64,000 bases of DNA from Pseudomonas fulva. GTDB taxonomy: Bacteria; Pseudomonadota; Gammaproteobacteria; Pseudomonadales; Pseudomonadaceae. Under the pieces are notes generated by a model. That model was not told the DNA's origin, did no database searches, and worked only from the letters and a program-made list of their open reading frames with translations. This document shows, piece by piece, positions 38,040-47,082 of this stretch. A program made the translations under genes and the position numbers. Each line of letters begins with the position of its first letter. The first letter of the stretch is position 1. Location: NCBI RefSeq assembly GCF_023517795.1, contig NZ_CP082928.1:3968001-4032000 (forward strand). Direction: 5' to 3'.

Positions 38040-38483
38040 ATGCTGGTTCGACCGAAGCACAAGCACGGCCTAAAGGCCGAGATGAACGTGGTGCCCTACA
38101 TCGACGTGATGCTGGTGCTGCTGGTGATCTTCATGGTCACTGCGCCGATGCTGGTCCAGGGCGTACAGATCGAGTTGCCCAAGGTGGCCGCCGAGGCGCT
38201 GCCGACGCCGGGGGAGCAGCGCATCGTCACCCTGTCGGTCAAGGAGGACGGCAGCTTCTACTGGAATCTGGGCAGCGAGGTGAACGTCGAGGCGCAGACC
38301 GACAGCGCGGTGGACAAGAACGAAATGCGCGAGAAGATCGCCGCCCTGGTCGCCGCCAGCCCGGACACCCAGGTGTATGTGCGTGCCGACCAGAACGCCG
38401 ACTATGCGTCAGTGGTGACCGGCATCGCCGAACTGCAGCGTGGCGGCGTGAGCCGCCTGGGCCTGATCACCGAGGCGCCCTGA
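38040..38483 (+). CDS. ExbD/TolR-type proton channel subunit
   Basis: A 147-residue protein with one N-terminal membrane helix carrying the essential aspartate (NVVPYIDVMLVLLVIFMVT) and a periplasmic domain. The text AEMNVVPYIDVMLVLLVIFM is TolR-like. AGGAGGAGAGC precedes the ATG; the gene is 13 bases after exbB and one base before tonB. It forms the motor complex with the upstream ExbB-like protein. Confidence 0.92.
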   Translation: MLVRPKHKHGLKAEMNVVPYIDVMLVLLVIFMVTAPMLVQGVQIELPKVAAEALPTPGEQRIVTLSVKEDGSFYWNLGSEVNVEAQTDSAVDKNEMREKIAALVAASPDTQVYVRADQNADYASVVTGIAELQRGGVSRLGLITEAP

Positions 38484-38484
38484 G

Positions 38485-39306
38485 ATGAACGGTCTGACCC
38501 TGGAAATGCCCGCATCCCGTTTCGTCTGGCCAGCCTGGCGTGAACACGGTTTTGCCTTCGGGGTGGCGTTGGCCCTGCATGCCGGCCTGGCCTACGTACT
38601 GCTTAACCTGTCCCACGAAGCGCCGATGCCAACACCGGTTTCCGCGGTGCTCACCACCCAGTTGATCACCTTGCCGGCGCCCGTCGTAGCACCGCCTGCC
38701 CCGGTGCTTGCTGAATCACTGGCACCTGCTCCTGCGCATGTCCCGGAACCTGAACCGGTGGCCCGTGCGCCGGTTGTCGAGCAGGCCGATCTCGCTTTCA
38801 AGCGGGTGGAGCAGGAGCGCCAGGAAAAAGCCCGCCAAGTGCAGCGCGAGCGCCAGCAACGTGAGCAAGCACTACGCGAGGAACGACTGGCCCGTGAGCA
38901 GCAACAACAGGCACTGAAGGAACAGCAACTGGCCCAGGCCCGCCAGGCCGAGGCCGAGCGCCTTGCTGCAGCCGAACGTCAGGCAGTGGCGAATGCTGCA
39001 GCCGCAGCAGCGGCGCGTGCCGAGGCCGAAGCTGCCAGCCGACAGTACCTGCCCATCGCCAAGCAGGCGCCGGATTACCCCGCGCGCGCCCTGGAGCGCA
39101 AGATCGAGGGCGAATGCACCGTCGCCTACACGGTTACTGCCGCTGGCCGGGTGGAAGACCCCCAGGTGGTGGGCAATTGTCACCCCATGTTCGTCAAGCC
39201 CTCGCTGGCTGCTGCCAAGACTTTTCGGTACCAGCCTCGGATGGTCAACGGCCAGGCGGTGGCCGTTGCCAATGTGAAGAACACCTTCAGCTACCGGATT
39301 CAGTGA
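38485..39306 (+). CDS. TonB-family protein with TolA-like helical middle
   Basis: A 273-residue protein with an N-terminal membrane anchor (FAFGVALALHAGLAYVLL), a short proline-rich stretch, a long charged coiled coil rich in Q, E, R and A (about residues 105-190) and a TonB C-terminal domain (DYPARALERKIEGECTVAYTV). The helical middle is characteristic of TolA rather than TonB, in keeping with TolQ/TolR-like partners. It probably transmits motor force to the phytate receptor. The gene ends the five-gene operon. Confidence 0.88.
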   Translation: MNGLTLEMPASRFVWPAWREHGFAFGVALALHAGLAYVLLNLSHEAPMPTPVSAVLTTQLITLPAPVVAPPAPVLAESLAPAPAHVPEPEPVARAPVVEQADLAFKRVEQERQEKARQVQRERQQREQALREERLAREQQQQALKEQQLAQARQAEAERLAAAERQAVANAAAAAAARAEAEAASRQYLPIAKQAPDYPARALERKIEGECTVAYTVTAAGRVEDPQVVGNCHPMFVKPSLAAAKTFRYQPRMVNGQAVAVANVKNTFSYRIQ

Positions 39307-39476
39307 GAGTGACCCCGGAAGACCACGCTGCCTGACCCATGGGCCGAAAGGTACGCTTTGCTTGAGGAGAGCGGTGATTTAACGCAGCCGTATGTGATCA
39401 GGCCCTGGCACAATCACCCAGATCCCCAATCTAGAGCTGTAGAATGCTGCCCGCAGTCAAATAGAGGGAGCTTTGC

Positions 39477-40040
39477 ATGCTTGCATGGCAATGGATTGGG
39501 GTGGCGTTCGTTGCGTTGTCGGTTGGCTATACGGTCTGGTGCTACAACCGGCTGGTGTTCAACCGCCTGCGCGTTGCCGAGGCGTGGAGCGGCATCGACG
39601 TACAGCTCAAGCGGCGATCGAGTCTTGTACCTGATCTGGTACTGGTCTTGCGCGCTTACATGGCTCACGAGCGGGGGGCGCTCGAATCACTCACCGAGAA
39701 GCGCAGCCTGGTTCAGCGCGACGAGCATGCGGGGGCTTTGCAGCGAGGTCTTTCGGAAGCCGGACTGAGCAATGCCCTCACGCAGGTTTTTGTCACCGCC
39801 GAGGCTTACCCGCAACTGAAGGCTGATAGCAACTTCCTCGCGCTTCAGCACACGCTCGCTGATCTGGAAAACCAGATCCAGATGTCGCGGCGTTACTACA
39901 ACGGTGCGGTTCGAGAGCTCAACGTCATGGTGCAATCGATTCCGAGCAATCTCGTTGCCAGGCTCTTCCAGTTTCGCACCGCCGAGTACTTTGCCCTGGC
40001 CGATGCACGCGAGGGGCAGAGCCCCAAACTGGGGTTGTGA
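39477..40040 (+). CDS. LemA family protein
   Basis: A 187-residue protein with one N-terminal membrane helix followed by the LemA helical domain: YNRLVFNRLRVAEAWSGIDVQLKRR (in part), SLVPDLV, LENQIQMSRRYYNGAVRELN and FPSNLVA-like text (IPSNLVARLF). AGAGGGAGC precedes the ATG, and a TAGAAT -10-like box lies about 35 bp upstream. LemA proteins often pair with DUF2207 or membrane proteases; function is unclear. Confidence 0.9.
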   Translation: MLAWQWIGVAFVALSVGYTVWCYNRLVFNRLRVAEAWSGIDVQLKRRSSLVPDLVLVLRAYMAHERGALESLTEKRSLVQRDEHAGALQRGLSEAGLSNALTQVFVTAEAYPQLKADSNFLALQHTLADLENQIQMSRRYYNGAVRELNVMVQSIPSNLVARLFQFRTAEYFALADAREGQSPKLGL

Positions 40041-40041
40041 G

Positions 40042-41994
40042 ATGAGGATCTGGATTGAATCCACCCTCTGGATGGTGTTGTTGTGCGCCTCGATCGACGC
40101 GCTGGCGGCAGAGCACGAACGTATTCGCGACTATGGGGTAACCGTCCGGGTCTATGAAGACGGTCAGCTGCAGGTCACTGAAGACATCAGGGTCGAAGCT
40201 GCTGGCGATCAGATCAGCCGCGGTATCTTCCGGAATTTTCCGGTGCAAACGATCAGTCGTGAAGGTTTGCTAAAACGCGTTGGCTTCGAAGTGCTGAGCG
40301 TTCAGCGCAACGGCAAGTCGGAACCCTACCAGGTGATTACGTTGGGCGCAGTTGAGCGCATACGTATCGGGGCAGCCGCTCGCGAGCTTGAGCCTGGTCA
40401 GCATAGCTACCGAATCGTCTACCGCACCGACCGACAGCTCATCGAGCATGCTGATGAAGATGAGCTCTACTGGAACGTCACGGGGAACGACTGGGCGTTT
40501 CCGATCGACAAGGTGCGGATCACCGTGCTGTTGCCCGATGCGGTGAAGGTGACTCGCTTTGATGCCTACACTGGCCCAGCCGGTGGCCGAGGCAAGGCAT
40601 TCGAAGTGGCTGGGCAGGATGCTGGTCGCATCGAGTTGGAGACCAGCGAAGCACTCAAGGCCCGCGAGGGTTTTACCATCGCCGTAGCATGGCCGGCAGG
40701 ATCCATCGAGCGCCCCAGCTTCGGTCAGCGCCTGCGCTGGGTAGGCGAGGACAACCCGGGTGTTGCGATAGGTCTCGGTATCCTGGTGTTGCTGCTGACG
40801 TATTTTCTCTGGCAATGGGTGAGGGTTGGGCGCGATCCGCGCGGAGGCCTGATCATTCCTCTGTTCGAACCTCCCCAGGGAGTGACCGTTGCGGCTGCGG
40901 GCTTCATCTGGAATATGGGATTCAGGGCACGCTACAGCCCCGCCAATGCGCTGACCGTCACGCTGACTTCAATGGCGATAAAGCGCGCGCTTAGTCTGCG
41001 CGATACTCCCGGCGGGTTCACGCTGGTAGCGGGACGAAAACCATTGCCAGCCTTGCCGCCAGATGAGGGGCAGGTTCACAAGGCTTTATTCAGTGAATCG
41101 AACAGCCTCGCCCTAGAGGGCGGGTACAAACCACAACTGAAAAAGGCTCTCGACACCCTGCAGTCCGGTCTGCGTGATCGCTACCAAGCCGCCTGTTTTT
41201 GCCTGAATCGCTCACAGTGGCGGCGAGGGTTGATCCTGGCAATGCTTGGAACGCCGCTAACGCTGTTGCCCGGCTTGAACGGCGCTGACGCCCTGACGGT
41301 CTGCCTGCTTGGACTGTTCGTGCTCGTCTTCGGTGGGGTTGGCATCATTGGTCTTCGCCTCAGCTTGCGCGGTTGGAGGACGAGCCAGCCAGTCGTCATC
41401 GTCGTCGGGCTGGTGCTTTCACTGTTATTCGGAGGGGTGGCCATCGTCGCGCTGACAATGATGGCCAGTAGCATCTCGACCCTATCGATATGGAGTGTCG
41501 TGCTGGTGCTGGCCTTTGCATCGACTTGCGCGCTGTTTCGCCTGCTACTGGAGGCACCAACCCGGCATGGCCGCAAGCTGCTCGATCAGCTTGCGGGCTA
41601 TCGGGATTACCTGGCGCTGGGCGAGAGCGAAATACTGGAAAGGGCGGGTAGTGCTCCAGCCATGACCATCGCGCTGTACGAGCAGCATCTGCCATATGCC
41701 ATGGCCCTGGGCGTTGAAAGACAGTGGAGCCGGCGGTTCTCGGCAGCCCTGGAGAAGGGATCCGATGCATCATCTGAAACAACCTATCGCCCGCAGTGGT
41801 ACGTCGGCGAAAACATGCTGAGCCCTCAAGCCTTCAGCAGCAATCTGGCGACGAACCTGGGGCGCGCGACGGCCAGCGCTTCGGTCGCCCCTTCGACATC
41901 TTCCTCCTCCTCGTTCGGGCGCTCGTCAGGGGGCGCTAGCGGTAGCGGTTCGTCCGGCGGCGGTGGGGGAGGCGGCGGTGGCGGTGGATGGTAA
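40042..41994 (+). CDS. DUF2207 membrane protein
   Basis: A 650-residue protein with a signal-like N-terminus, a periplasmic beta-rich DUF2207 domain (YGVTVRVYEDGQLQVTEDI...GIFRNFP), a membrane helix near residue 245 and two or more further helices between about 400 and 500, and a glycine/serine-rich tail with a run of eleven glycines before a terminal tryptophan. The start at 40042 lies one base after the lemA stop. LemA-DUF2207 pairs are widespread and thought to act at the envelope; the exact role is unknown. Confidence 0.88.
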   Translation: MRIWIESTLWMVLLCASIDALAAEHERIRDYGVTVRVYEDGQLQVTEDIRVEAAGDQISRGIFRNFPVQTISREGLLKRVGFEVLSVQRNGKSEPYQVITLGAVERIRIGAAARELEPGQHSYRIVYRTDRQLIEHADEDELYWNVTGNDWAFPIDKVRITVLLPDAVKVTRFDAYTGPAGGRGKAFEVAGQDAGRIELETSEALKAREGFTIAVAWPAGSIERPSFGQRLRWVGEDNPGVAIGLGILVLLLTYFLWQWVRVGRDPRGGLIIPLFEPPQGVTVAAAGFIWNMGFRARYSPANALTVTLTSMAIKRALSLRDTPGGFTLVAGRKPLPALPPDEGQVHKALFSESNSLALEGGYKPQLKKALDTLQSGLRDRYQAACFCLNRSQWRRGLILAMLGTPLTLLPGLNGADALTVCLLGLFVLVFGGVGIIGLRLSLRGWRTSQPVVIVVGLVLSLLFGGVAIVALTMMASSISTLSIWSVVLVLAFASTCALFRLLLEAPTRHGRKLLDQLAGYRDYLALGESEILERAGSAPAMTIALYEQHLPYAMALGVERQWSRRFSAALEKGSDASSETTYRPQWYVGENMLSPQAFSSNLATNLGRATASASVAPSTSSSSSFGRSSGGASGSGSSGGGGGGGGGGGW

Positions 41995-42621
41995 CTGCTC
42001 TGCAGTTTTCAATCCGTCATGGCCTATGCAAAACCTTCAAAGGACGTGAGACGCTCTCTTACCTCGGAGCTCACATGCTGGATCATGCATCCACCTGTCC
42101 TATGTTTGGTCGCTGACTGAGTCGTTGAATTCCCGCTTGTACCGTTTTTCGTGAGGGCCGCATTCTGAAAAGCCTTACCCGTGAGCAGCTCGAATCCGAA
42201 AACGAGCGCCTGCGTGCTGCCCTCAGGCGAGCCGGCGTTGAGCCCAAAAAGTCTGGCATCGCTTAGACGATGCTGGCAGAGAGCTTCGTCCAGGCCTGAA
42301 GACGCTGTTTATAACGGGATACGCTGCCAATGCCGCTATCGGTGACGGGCATCTGCAACCAGGCATGCAGGTGATGACTAAGCCGTTTTCAGTGGACTCC
42401 CTCACTTCAAGAGTTCAGGAGTCGATGGCCGCTGAGTAAGCGTGGGTGTTCGAAGATCTAATGGCTCTCGATGAAATGGGTTGTCGGCTCCCGACCTAGA
42501 GGATCACATGCAGCCTCTAGGCTGTACCGCTCCCAGGCTGTACTGAGCCCGGTTGGCGCTTGTGAACGGTTCTCAACAGCGTTAGCATCGCCCGCTTCCA
42601 TCTCTGTCGCCACCTCAGCCC
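41995..42621. other. Gene-poor stretch with histidine-kinase scar
   Basis: About 625 bp between DUF2207 and the sigma-factor gene. Apart from the kinase fragments at 42165-42439 I see no gene. The last 150 bp should hold the promoter of the sigma-factor gene; no clear Fur box is visible there. Confidence 0.5.
42165..42439 (+). pseudogene. Internally deleted hybrid sensor histidine kinase/response regulator
   Basis: Two in-line fragments remain. 42165-42266 reads LKSLTREQLESENERLRAAL in one frame, like the N-terminal helix of a PAS-type kinase. Then 42263-42439 in another frame reads the end of a receiver domain: RPGLKTLFITGYAANAAIG..., GMQVMTKPF (the conserved KPF lysine) and SVDSLTSRVQESMAAE, then TAA. 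The centre, normally well over a thousand bases, is gone. A clean deletion with frame change fits decay of a two-component gene beside the iron-uptake unit. Confidence 0.65.
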
Positions 42622-43137
42622 ATGTCCGATGAGCAGCAAGCCCGCAGTCTGTCGCTGCTCTATCAACGTCATCGCAACGAATTGCTGGCCTTTCTAACCC
42701 GCAAGGTGCGCTGCCGCGAAACTGCCAGGGACCTGCTTCAGGACACCTTTGTCCGTCTGTTGCACGCCGAGCATGGCGAAGTGGGGAATCTGCGCGCGTT
42801 TCTTTACCGCATTGCTACCAACCTGAGTATCGATCACGCCCGACGTACGCAAGTGCGTGGGATAAATGACGAGCAGGCGCTGGACGAGTTGCTGACCGAG
42901 GCGACACCGGAACGCAGTGCCGTGGCGGGTAGCACGCTGGCGTATCTGGAGCGGTTGATTGATGGCCTGCCATCGCCCACGCGAGAAGTGTTTCTGCTGG
43001 CCCGGGTTGATCAGATGGGCTACAAGGAAATCGCCGCACGGCTTGGCATTACCGAGCGCGCTGTCGAGCGGCATCTGAATAAAGCCCTCAGTCACTGCGC
43101 GGCGGCGGCGCTGTATGCACGTAGCAAGACCGATTAG
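42622..43137 (+). CDS. ECF sigma factor, FecI family
   Basis: A 171-residue sigma-70 family protein with region 2 (LLAFLTRKVRCRETARDLLQDTFVRLLH in part, and the DHARR end) and region 4 HTH (SPTREVFLLARVDQMGYKEIAARLGITERAVERHL in part). Together with the FecR and STN-receptor genes that follow it forms a cell-surface signalling system in which ligand binding to the receptor activates this sigma factor. It is two bases upstream of the FecR gene. Confidence 0.95.
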   Translation: MSDEQQARSLSLLYQRHRNELLAFLTRKVRCRETARDLLQDTFVRLLHAEHGEVGNLRAFLYRIATNLSIDHARRTQVRGINDEQALDELLTEATPERSAVAGSTLAYLERLIDGLPSPTREVFLLARVDQMGYKEIAARLGITERAVERHLNKALSHCAAAALYARSKTD

Positions 43138-43139
43138 CC

Positions 43140-44060
43140 ATGACTAATTCTTCCGAGAACCCCCTTTCCCAGCAGCAGGCTCTGGACTGGTTTACCCGCT
43201 TGCGCGACGAAAAGGTTGATAGCGTCGAGCGTGAGGCATTCGAAAGCTGGATCCAACTGCCGCAAAATGCCCAGGCTTACGCCGAAGTGGAGCACTTGTG
43301 GCGAACTCTGGAACTACCTGCGCACAGGGTACGCAAGACGGAGCGCTCGCGCGGACGAGCATGGCCTCGCCTAGCGGCTGTCGCCTGTCTGATGTTGGCT
43401 GCTGGTGTGGCATGGATTTCAGCGCCGATTTTGCAAGGCCTGGGCAGCGATTACGTTACGGCGGCAGGCGAGCGCCGGGAAGTGGTACTCGGCGACGGCT
43501 CTCGCCTGTGGCTGGACAGCGACAGTGCGGTGGATGTGGATCTACAAGGGGCGATGCGTACGGTGTGGCTGCACCACGGGCGCGTATTCGCCGATGTGGT
43601 ACACGACGGCCGGCCGTTCGTGGTCCAGGTCGATCAGGCGAAGGTCGAAGTTTTGGGCACGCGCTTTTCGGTCAGTCGGGGGGCGACGGGCGATGAAGTG
43701 GTATTGCTCAGTGGCCAAGTGCGGGTCAGTACATCCCTACAACAGCAATTGCTCACCCCTGGGCAGCGGTTAATGGTGCTGGATCAGCAGGTTCGAGCTC
43801 CTCAAACTGTGGATGCCGAGCGCTTGCTGGCCTGGCGCTCCGGCCAGCTGGTGGTACGCGAAGCCCCCCTGCAGGACGTGCTGAGGCAACTGGCCGATTA
43901 CCAGGGCAAGCGCTTGGTGTTGCTCAATGAAACGGCTGGCCGGCAGCCGGTGAGCGGCAGCTTCAACCTGGATCGCGCTGACAGTGCCTTTGATGCGCTG
44001 GTCAGCAGTCGCCAGTTGCAAGCGCACACGCTGCTGGGGCAGTGGTTGATCATTCACTAA
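43140..44060 (+). CDS. FecR family anti-sigma factor/regulator
   Basis: A 306-residue inner-membrane regulator. The N-terminal cytoplasmic DUF4880 domain includes ALDWFTRLRDEKVDSVEREAFESWI (in part), a single membrane helix lies near residues 77-95 (LAAVACLMLAAGVAWISAPIL in part), and the periplasmic FecR domain includes GERREVVLGDGSRLWLDSDSAV. The C-terminal domain should contact the receptor STN domain and the anchor controls the FecI-type sigma factor encoded just upstream. Confidence 0.94.
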   Translation: MTNSSENPLSQQQALDWFTRLRDEKVDSVEREAFESWIQLPQNAQAYAEVEHLWRTLELPAHRVRKTERSRGRAWPRLAAVACLMLAAGVAWISAPILQGLGSDYVTAAGERREVVLGDGSRLWLDSDSAVDVDLQGAMRTVWLHHGRVFADVVHDGRPFVVQVDQAKVEVLGTRFSVSRGATGDEVVLLSGQVRVSTSLQQQLLTPGQRLMVLDQQVRAPQTVDAERLLAWRSGQLVVREAPLQDVLRQLADYQGKRLVLLNETAGRQPVSGSFNLDRADSAFDALVSSRQLQAHTLLGQWLIIH

Positions 44061-44153
44061 ATTTTCTCTGACGCTCGGGGGGAATTTCGTTTCTGCTGCG
44101 TCTCACTTCCACACATAAGAAATATTTTCATTCTTATTTTCTGGGGAGTACAC

Positions 44154-46577
44154 ATGCAGCACCAACGCAACTGCATTTCCAAGCGCCGTCCGATCGCCAG
44201 CGCCGTACTGATCGTGGGTTTGCTTTCAACAATGCCTTCATTAACGGTGAGGGCGGCAGAGGCTAGCCCTGAGGTAGCCGAGCAGGTTCGACAGGATTTT
44301 GATATTCCGGCTCAGCCATTGCCTGACGCGCTAGATGCCTTCAGTGCGCAAAGTGGCTACCAAGTTATCTACAACGCCAACGAAGTCAGCGGCCAATCCT
44401 CTGTGACGGTTCAAGGGACGTACAGCGCTGATGAGGCTATCCGCGGGTTGCTCAGCGCAAGTGCTGCGCAGTTGAGCCGGCCCAATGCCAGCAGCTTCGT
44501 CATCATACTTCCAGTCACTGCAGGCACTAGTCTGCAGCTAGACGCCTTGAGCATTTCTGGCAAAGCGCCGGGCTCGACCACCGAGGGTACCGGGCTTTAC
44601 ACCACCTATTCTTCAAGCAGTTCCACTCGTCTAAACCTGTCGCTGAAGGAAACCCCACAAGCGTTGACGGTAATGACCCGCCAGCGTCTGGATGATCAGA
44701 AGCTCACCACGCTCAATGAGGTGCTGGAGCAGACCCCTGGCATCACCGCCTCGCACACCAGCATCAGCGCTGAGAACAACACCTATTGGTCGCGCGGCTT
44801 CCAGATCAACAACTTCGAGATCGATGGTGTTCCGACCTCCTCGCGGATCGACAACTCCACCCATTACACCGCCATGTACGATCGGGTCGAAATCGTGCGC
44901 GGCGCCACCGGGCTGATCAGCGGCACCGGTACGCCCTCGGCGACCATCAACCTGATTCGCAAACGGCCCACGTTCGAGCCGCAGGCCAGTGTCAGTGCCG
45001 AAGCTGGCAGCTGGGATCGCTATGGCCTGGGGGTCGATGTATCGGGGCCGTTGACTGAAACAGGCAATGTGCGCGGGCGCCTGGTGTTGGACTACAAGGA
45101 TCAGAAGTACTGGGTCGACCGGATGTCCTCCGATGCCGCGCTGGTGTATGGCATTACCGAGTTCGACCTGACCGAGTCGACCTTGCTCACCCTCGGTTTC
45201 AGCTACGCCAACACGCATACCAACGCACCGCTACGAGCGGGCTTTCCCGCGTATTTCAGCAACGGCCAGAAGACCGACTTCTCGCGCTCTACCAACAGCT
45301 CTCCCGACTGGGCCTACTACGACCGTAAAGTGACCAACCTGTTTGGCTCCATCGAGCACACTTTCGACAGTGGTTGGAGCGCCAAGGCCGAACTGAGCCA
45401 TACGCAAAACTCCTTCGATCAGCTTACCAGTTACCTCAACGGCAGCATCGACCAGCAGACCGGCGAGGGGGCCTACCTATACCCCAACCGCTGGACTGGA
45501 ACCCCGCGCCAGGACACCCTCGATGCATACGTCACCGGCCCGTTCAGCCTGTTTGGCCGCGAGCATGAATTGATCGTTGGCACCACGCTCTCGCGTTACC
45601 GCGAGCACACTCCGGAGCGTGGCGGCTGGTACGGGCCATGGACCGGCTATGACGGGACCATCGACAACTTCTTCACCTGGGATGGTAGCGGGCCACGGCC
45701 TGACACCACGCCAGTAGGCAAAAGCCTGATCGACGAAAACCAGTACGCAGCTTTCCTGACCTCGCGCTTTCACGTTACCGACAACACCCACCTGATCCTT
45801 GGCAGCCGGGTAACCGACTGGAAGCGTGAGAACGAGTCCATTAGTTACAGCGGCGATAACCGCAAGGACAGCCAGAACCGGCACGGGATCTTCTTACCCT
45901 ATGCAGGCTTGGTCTACGACTTGAACGACACTTGGTCGCTCTACGGAAGCTACACCAAGATCTTCAATCCACAGCAGTACGGCATGAAAGACACCAATAA
46001 CAAGGCGCTCGACCCGCAAGAAGGCGTGGGCTACGAGTTGGGGGTGAAGGGCAGCTTCAACGACGACAAGCTCAACGCCAGCCTGGCGGTGTTTAAGATC
46101 GAGCAGGACAACCTGGCGGTGTACCTGCGAGACCCGGATATCTACACCCTCGAACAGGGCACCACCACTGAGGGTGTCGAACTTTCGTTGGATGGTGAGC
46201 TGGCGCAAGGCTGGCAGGCAATGGCCGGCTACGCCTATAGCGTCAGCACCGATCAGGATGAGCGACGCATCGTGACGAACATTCCGCGTCACAGTATCAA
46301 GACCTTCACCAGCTACCGCCTACCAGGCGCGCTGAGCAATATAACCGTAGGTGGCGGGGCGAACTGGCAGAGCAAATATGGGCAGGATTTACGCACCTTC
46401 ACTCAGGGCAGTTTCGCAGTGGTCAACCTGATGACCCGCTACGACGTGACTCGCGACTTGAGCGTGAAACTGAACCTCAACAACGTGCTCGACAAAAAAT
46501 ACTACGGCTATGCCGACAGCTGGGTGGTATATGGCGAGCCGCGAAACTTCATGACCAGCATGGAGTATCGGTTCTGA
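44154..46577 (+). CDS. TonB-dependent siderophore receptor with STN signalling domain
   Basis: An 807-residue FpvA/FoxA-type receptor. It has a signal peptide (about 1-38), an STN domain at about 48-125 (FDIPAQPLPDALDAFSAQSGYQVIYN in part), a plug (LKETPQALTVMTRQRLDDQ, EIVRGATGLISGTGTPSATINLIRK in part) and a barrel ending MTSMEYRF. CTGGGGAG precedes the ATG. The STN domain means it signals to the FecI/FecR pair upstream on binding a ferric siderophore. A weak ECF-like promoter (GGAAT ... CGTC, about 44081-44102) lies between fecR and this gene. Confidence 0.94.
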   Translation: MQHQRNCISKRRPIASAVLIVGLLSTMPSLTVRAAEASPEVAEQVRQDFDIPAQPLPDALDAFSAQSGYQVIYNANEVSGQSSVTVQGTYSADEAIRGLLSASAAQLSRPNASSFVIILPVTAGTSLQLDALSISGKAPGSTTEGTGLYTTYSSSSSTRLNLSLKETPQALTVMTRQRLDDQKLTTLNEVLEQTPGITASHTSISAENNTYWSRGFQINNFEIDGVPTSSRIDNSTHYTAMYDRVEIVRGATGLISGTGTPSATINLIRKRPTFEPQASVSAEAGSWDRYGLGVDVSGPLTETGNVRGRLVLDYKDQKYWVDRMSSDAALVYGITEFDLTESTLLTLGFSYANTHTNAPLRAGFPAYFSNGQKTDFSRSTNSSPDWAYYDRKVTNLFGSIEHTFDSGWSAKAELSHTQNSFDQLTSYLNGSIDQQTGEGAYLYPNRWTGTPRQDTLDAYVTGPFSLFGREHELIVGTTLSRYREHTPERGGWYGPWTGYDGTIDNFFTWDGSGPRPDTTPVGKSLIDENQYAAFLTSRFHVTDNTHLILGSRVTDWKRENESISYSGDNRKDSQNRHGIFLPYAGLVYDLNDTWSLYGSYTKIFNPQQYGMKDTNNKALDPQEGVGYELGVKGSFNDDKLNASLAVFKIEQDNLAVYLRDPDIYTLEQGTTTEGVELSLDGELAQGWQAMAGYAYSVSTDQDERRIVTNIPRHSIKTFTSYRLPGALSNITVGGGANWQSKYGQDLRTFTQGSFAVVNLMTRYDVTRDLSVKLNLNNVLDKKYYGYADSWVVYGEPRNFMTSMEYRF

Positions 46578-46997
46578 ATCTAAGATAAATGTCGGGCTTG
46601 CTGTGAACCTTAAAGCCGGTACGAGTCTGTTGGGGTAGCTTCTCCCTACGCCACTGAACTCAACCTAGGCGCTGGGCATGGAGCAGTTACGACATCCCTG
46701 CACCGCCATGGTCGCAAGCAAGCTCACCCCCACCAGGCAAGTACTCATGCGTGGGGGGAGGATGTCGAATGGACTAACAGTGAGCTGATCTGCTGAACTT
46801 TCGATGGCACCACCTGCCAATTGCTTGTGCCCTAATTCGACTAATCAGTTCATATTGCCCACCGCGGCGACCGAGAAAGCTATCGCGTGGGTATGAGGCG
46901 TAGCCTTATGCGAATGACGGTAGATAAGTCGGTATGACCGCTTCTATCGATTACCAAACCCTTTAATCATGCGGGCTCAGACGATGTGTTGATGATT

Positions 46998-47010
46998 GAG
47001 TGGGAGTGAT
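46998..47010 (+). repeat. Right attachment-site repeat (attR candidate)
   Basis: GAGTGGGAGTGAT, identical to the guaA 3' end at 19071-19083 and in the same orientation, with the similar flanks AT before and CCG-GTC after. No coding sequence upstream explains it, so it is best read as the far end of an element integrated in guaA. Confidence 0.65.
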
Positions 47011-47052
47011 CCCGTGTCTGCCGCTTAGCGGCAGCGACTGGTAAGCAACAGG

Positions 47053-47082
47053 AAGCCCGCTTAATTGCGGGCTTTCTTCTTT
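47053..47082 (+). terminator. Orphan intrinsic terminator next to attR
   Basis: AAGCCCGC TTAATT GCGGGCTT followed by TCTTCTTTCT. There is no gene upstream within 470 bp. Its distance from the distal repeat (43 bases) fits the original guaA terminator, now separated from guaA by the insertion. Confidence 0.75.

Larger units (their letters stand above)
19084..47010. mobile_element. Putative degraded genomic island integrated in guaA (27.9 kb)
   Basis: Bounded by exact 13-bp direct repeats, with a truncated integrase N-terminus 300 bp inside the left end and an orphan intrinsic terminator 43 bp outside the right repeat. The interior has a mosaic feel: 19.4-28.5 kb uses less GC-rich codons, while 28.9-42 kb looks like host DNA. 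It therefore probably accreted in more than one event. No intact integrase, transfer or replication gene remains, so it should be immobile. Confidence 0.5.

Noticed and set aside
44081..44102. ECF promoter before the STN receptor
   Set aside because: The GGAAT and CGTC elements are present but the spacing is shorter than usual, so it is mentioned only in the gene entry.
44117..44135. Fur box before the STN receptor
   Set aside because: Only about 11 of 19 positions match in an AT-rich stretch, which is close to chance.
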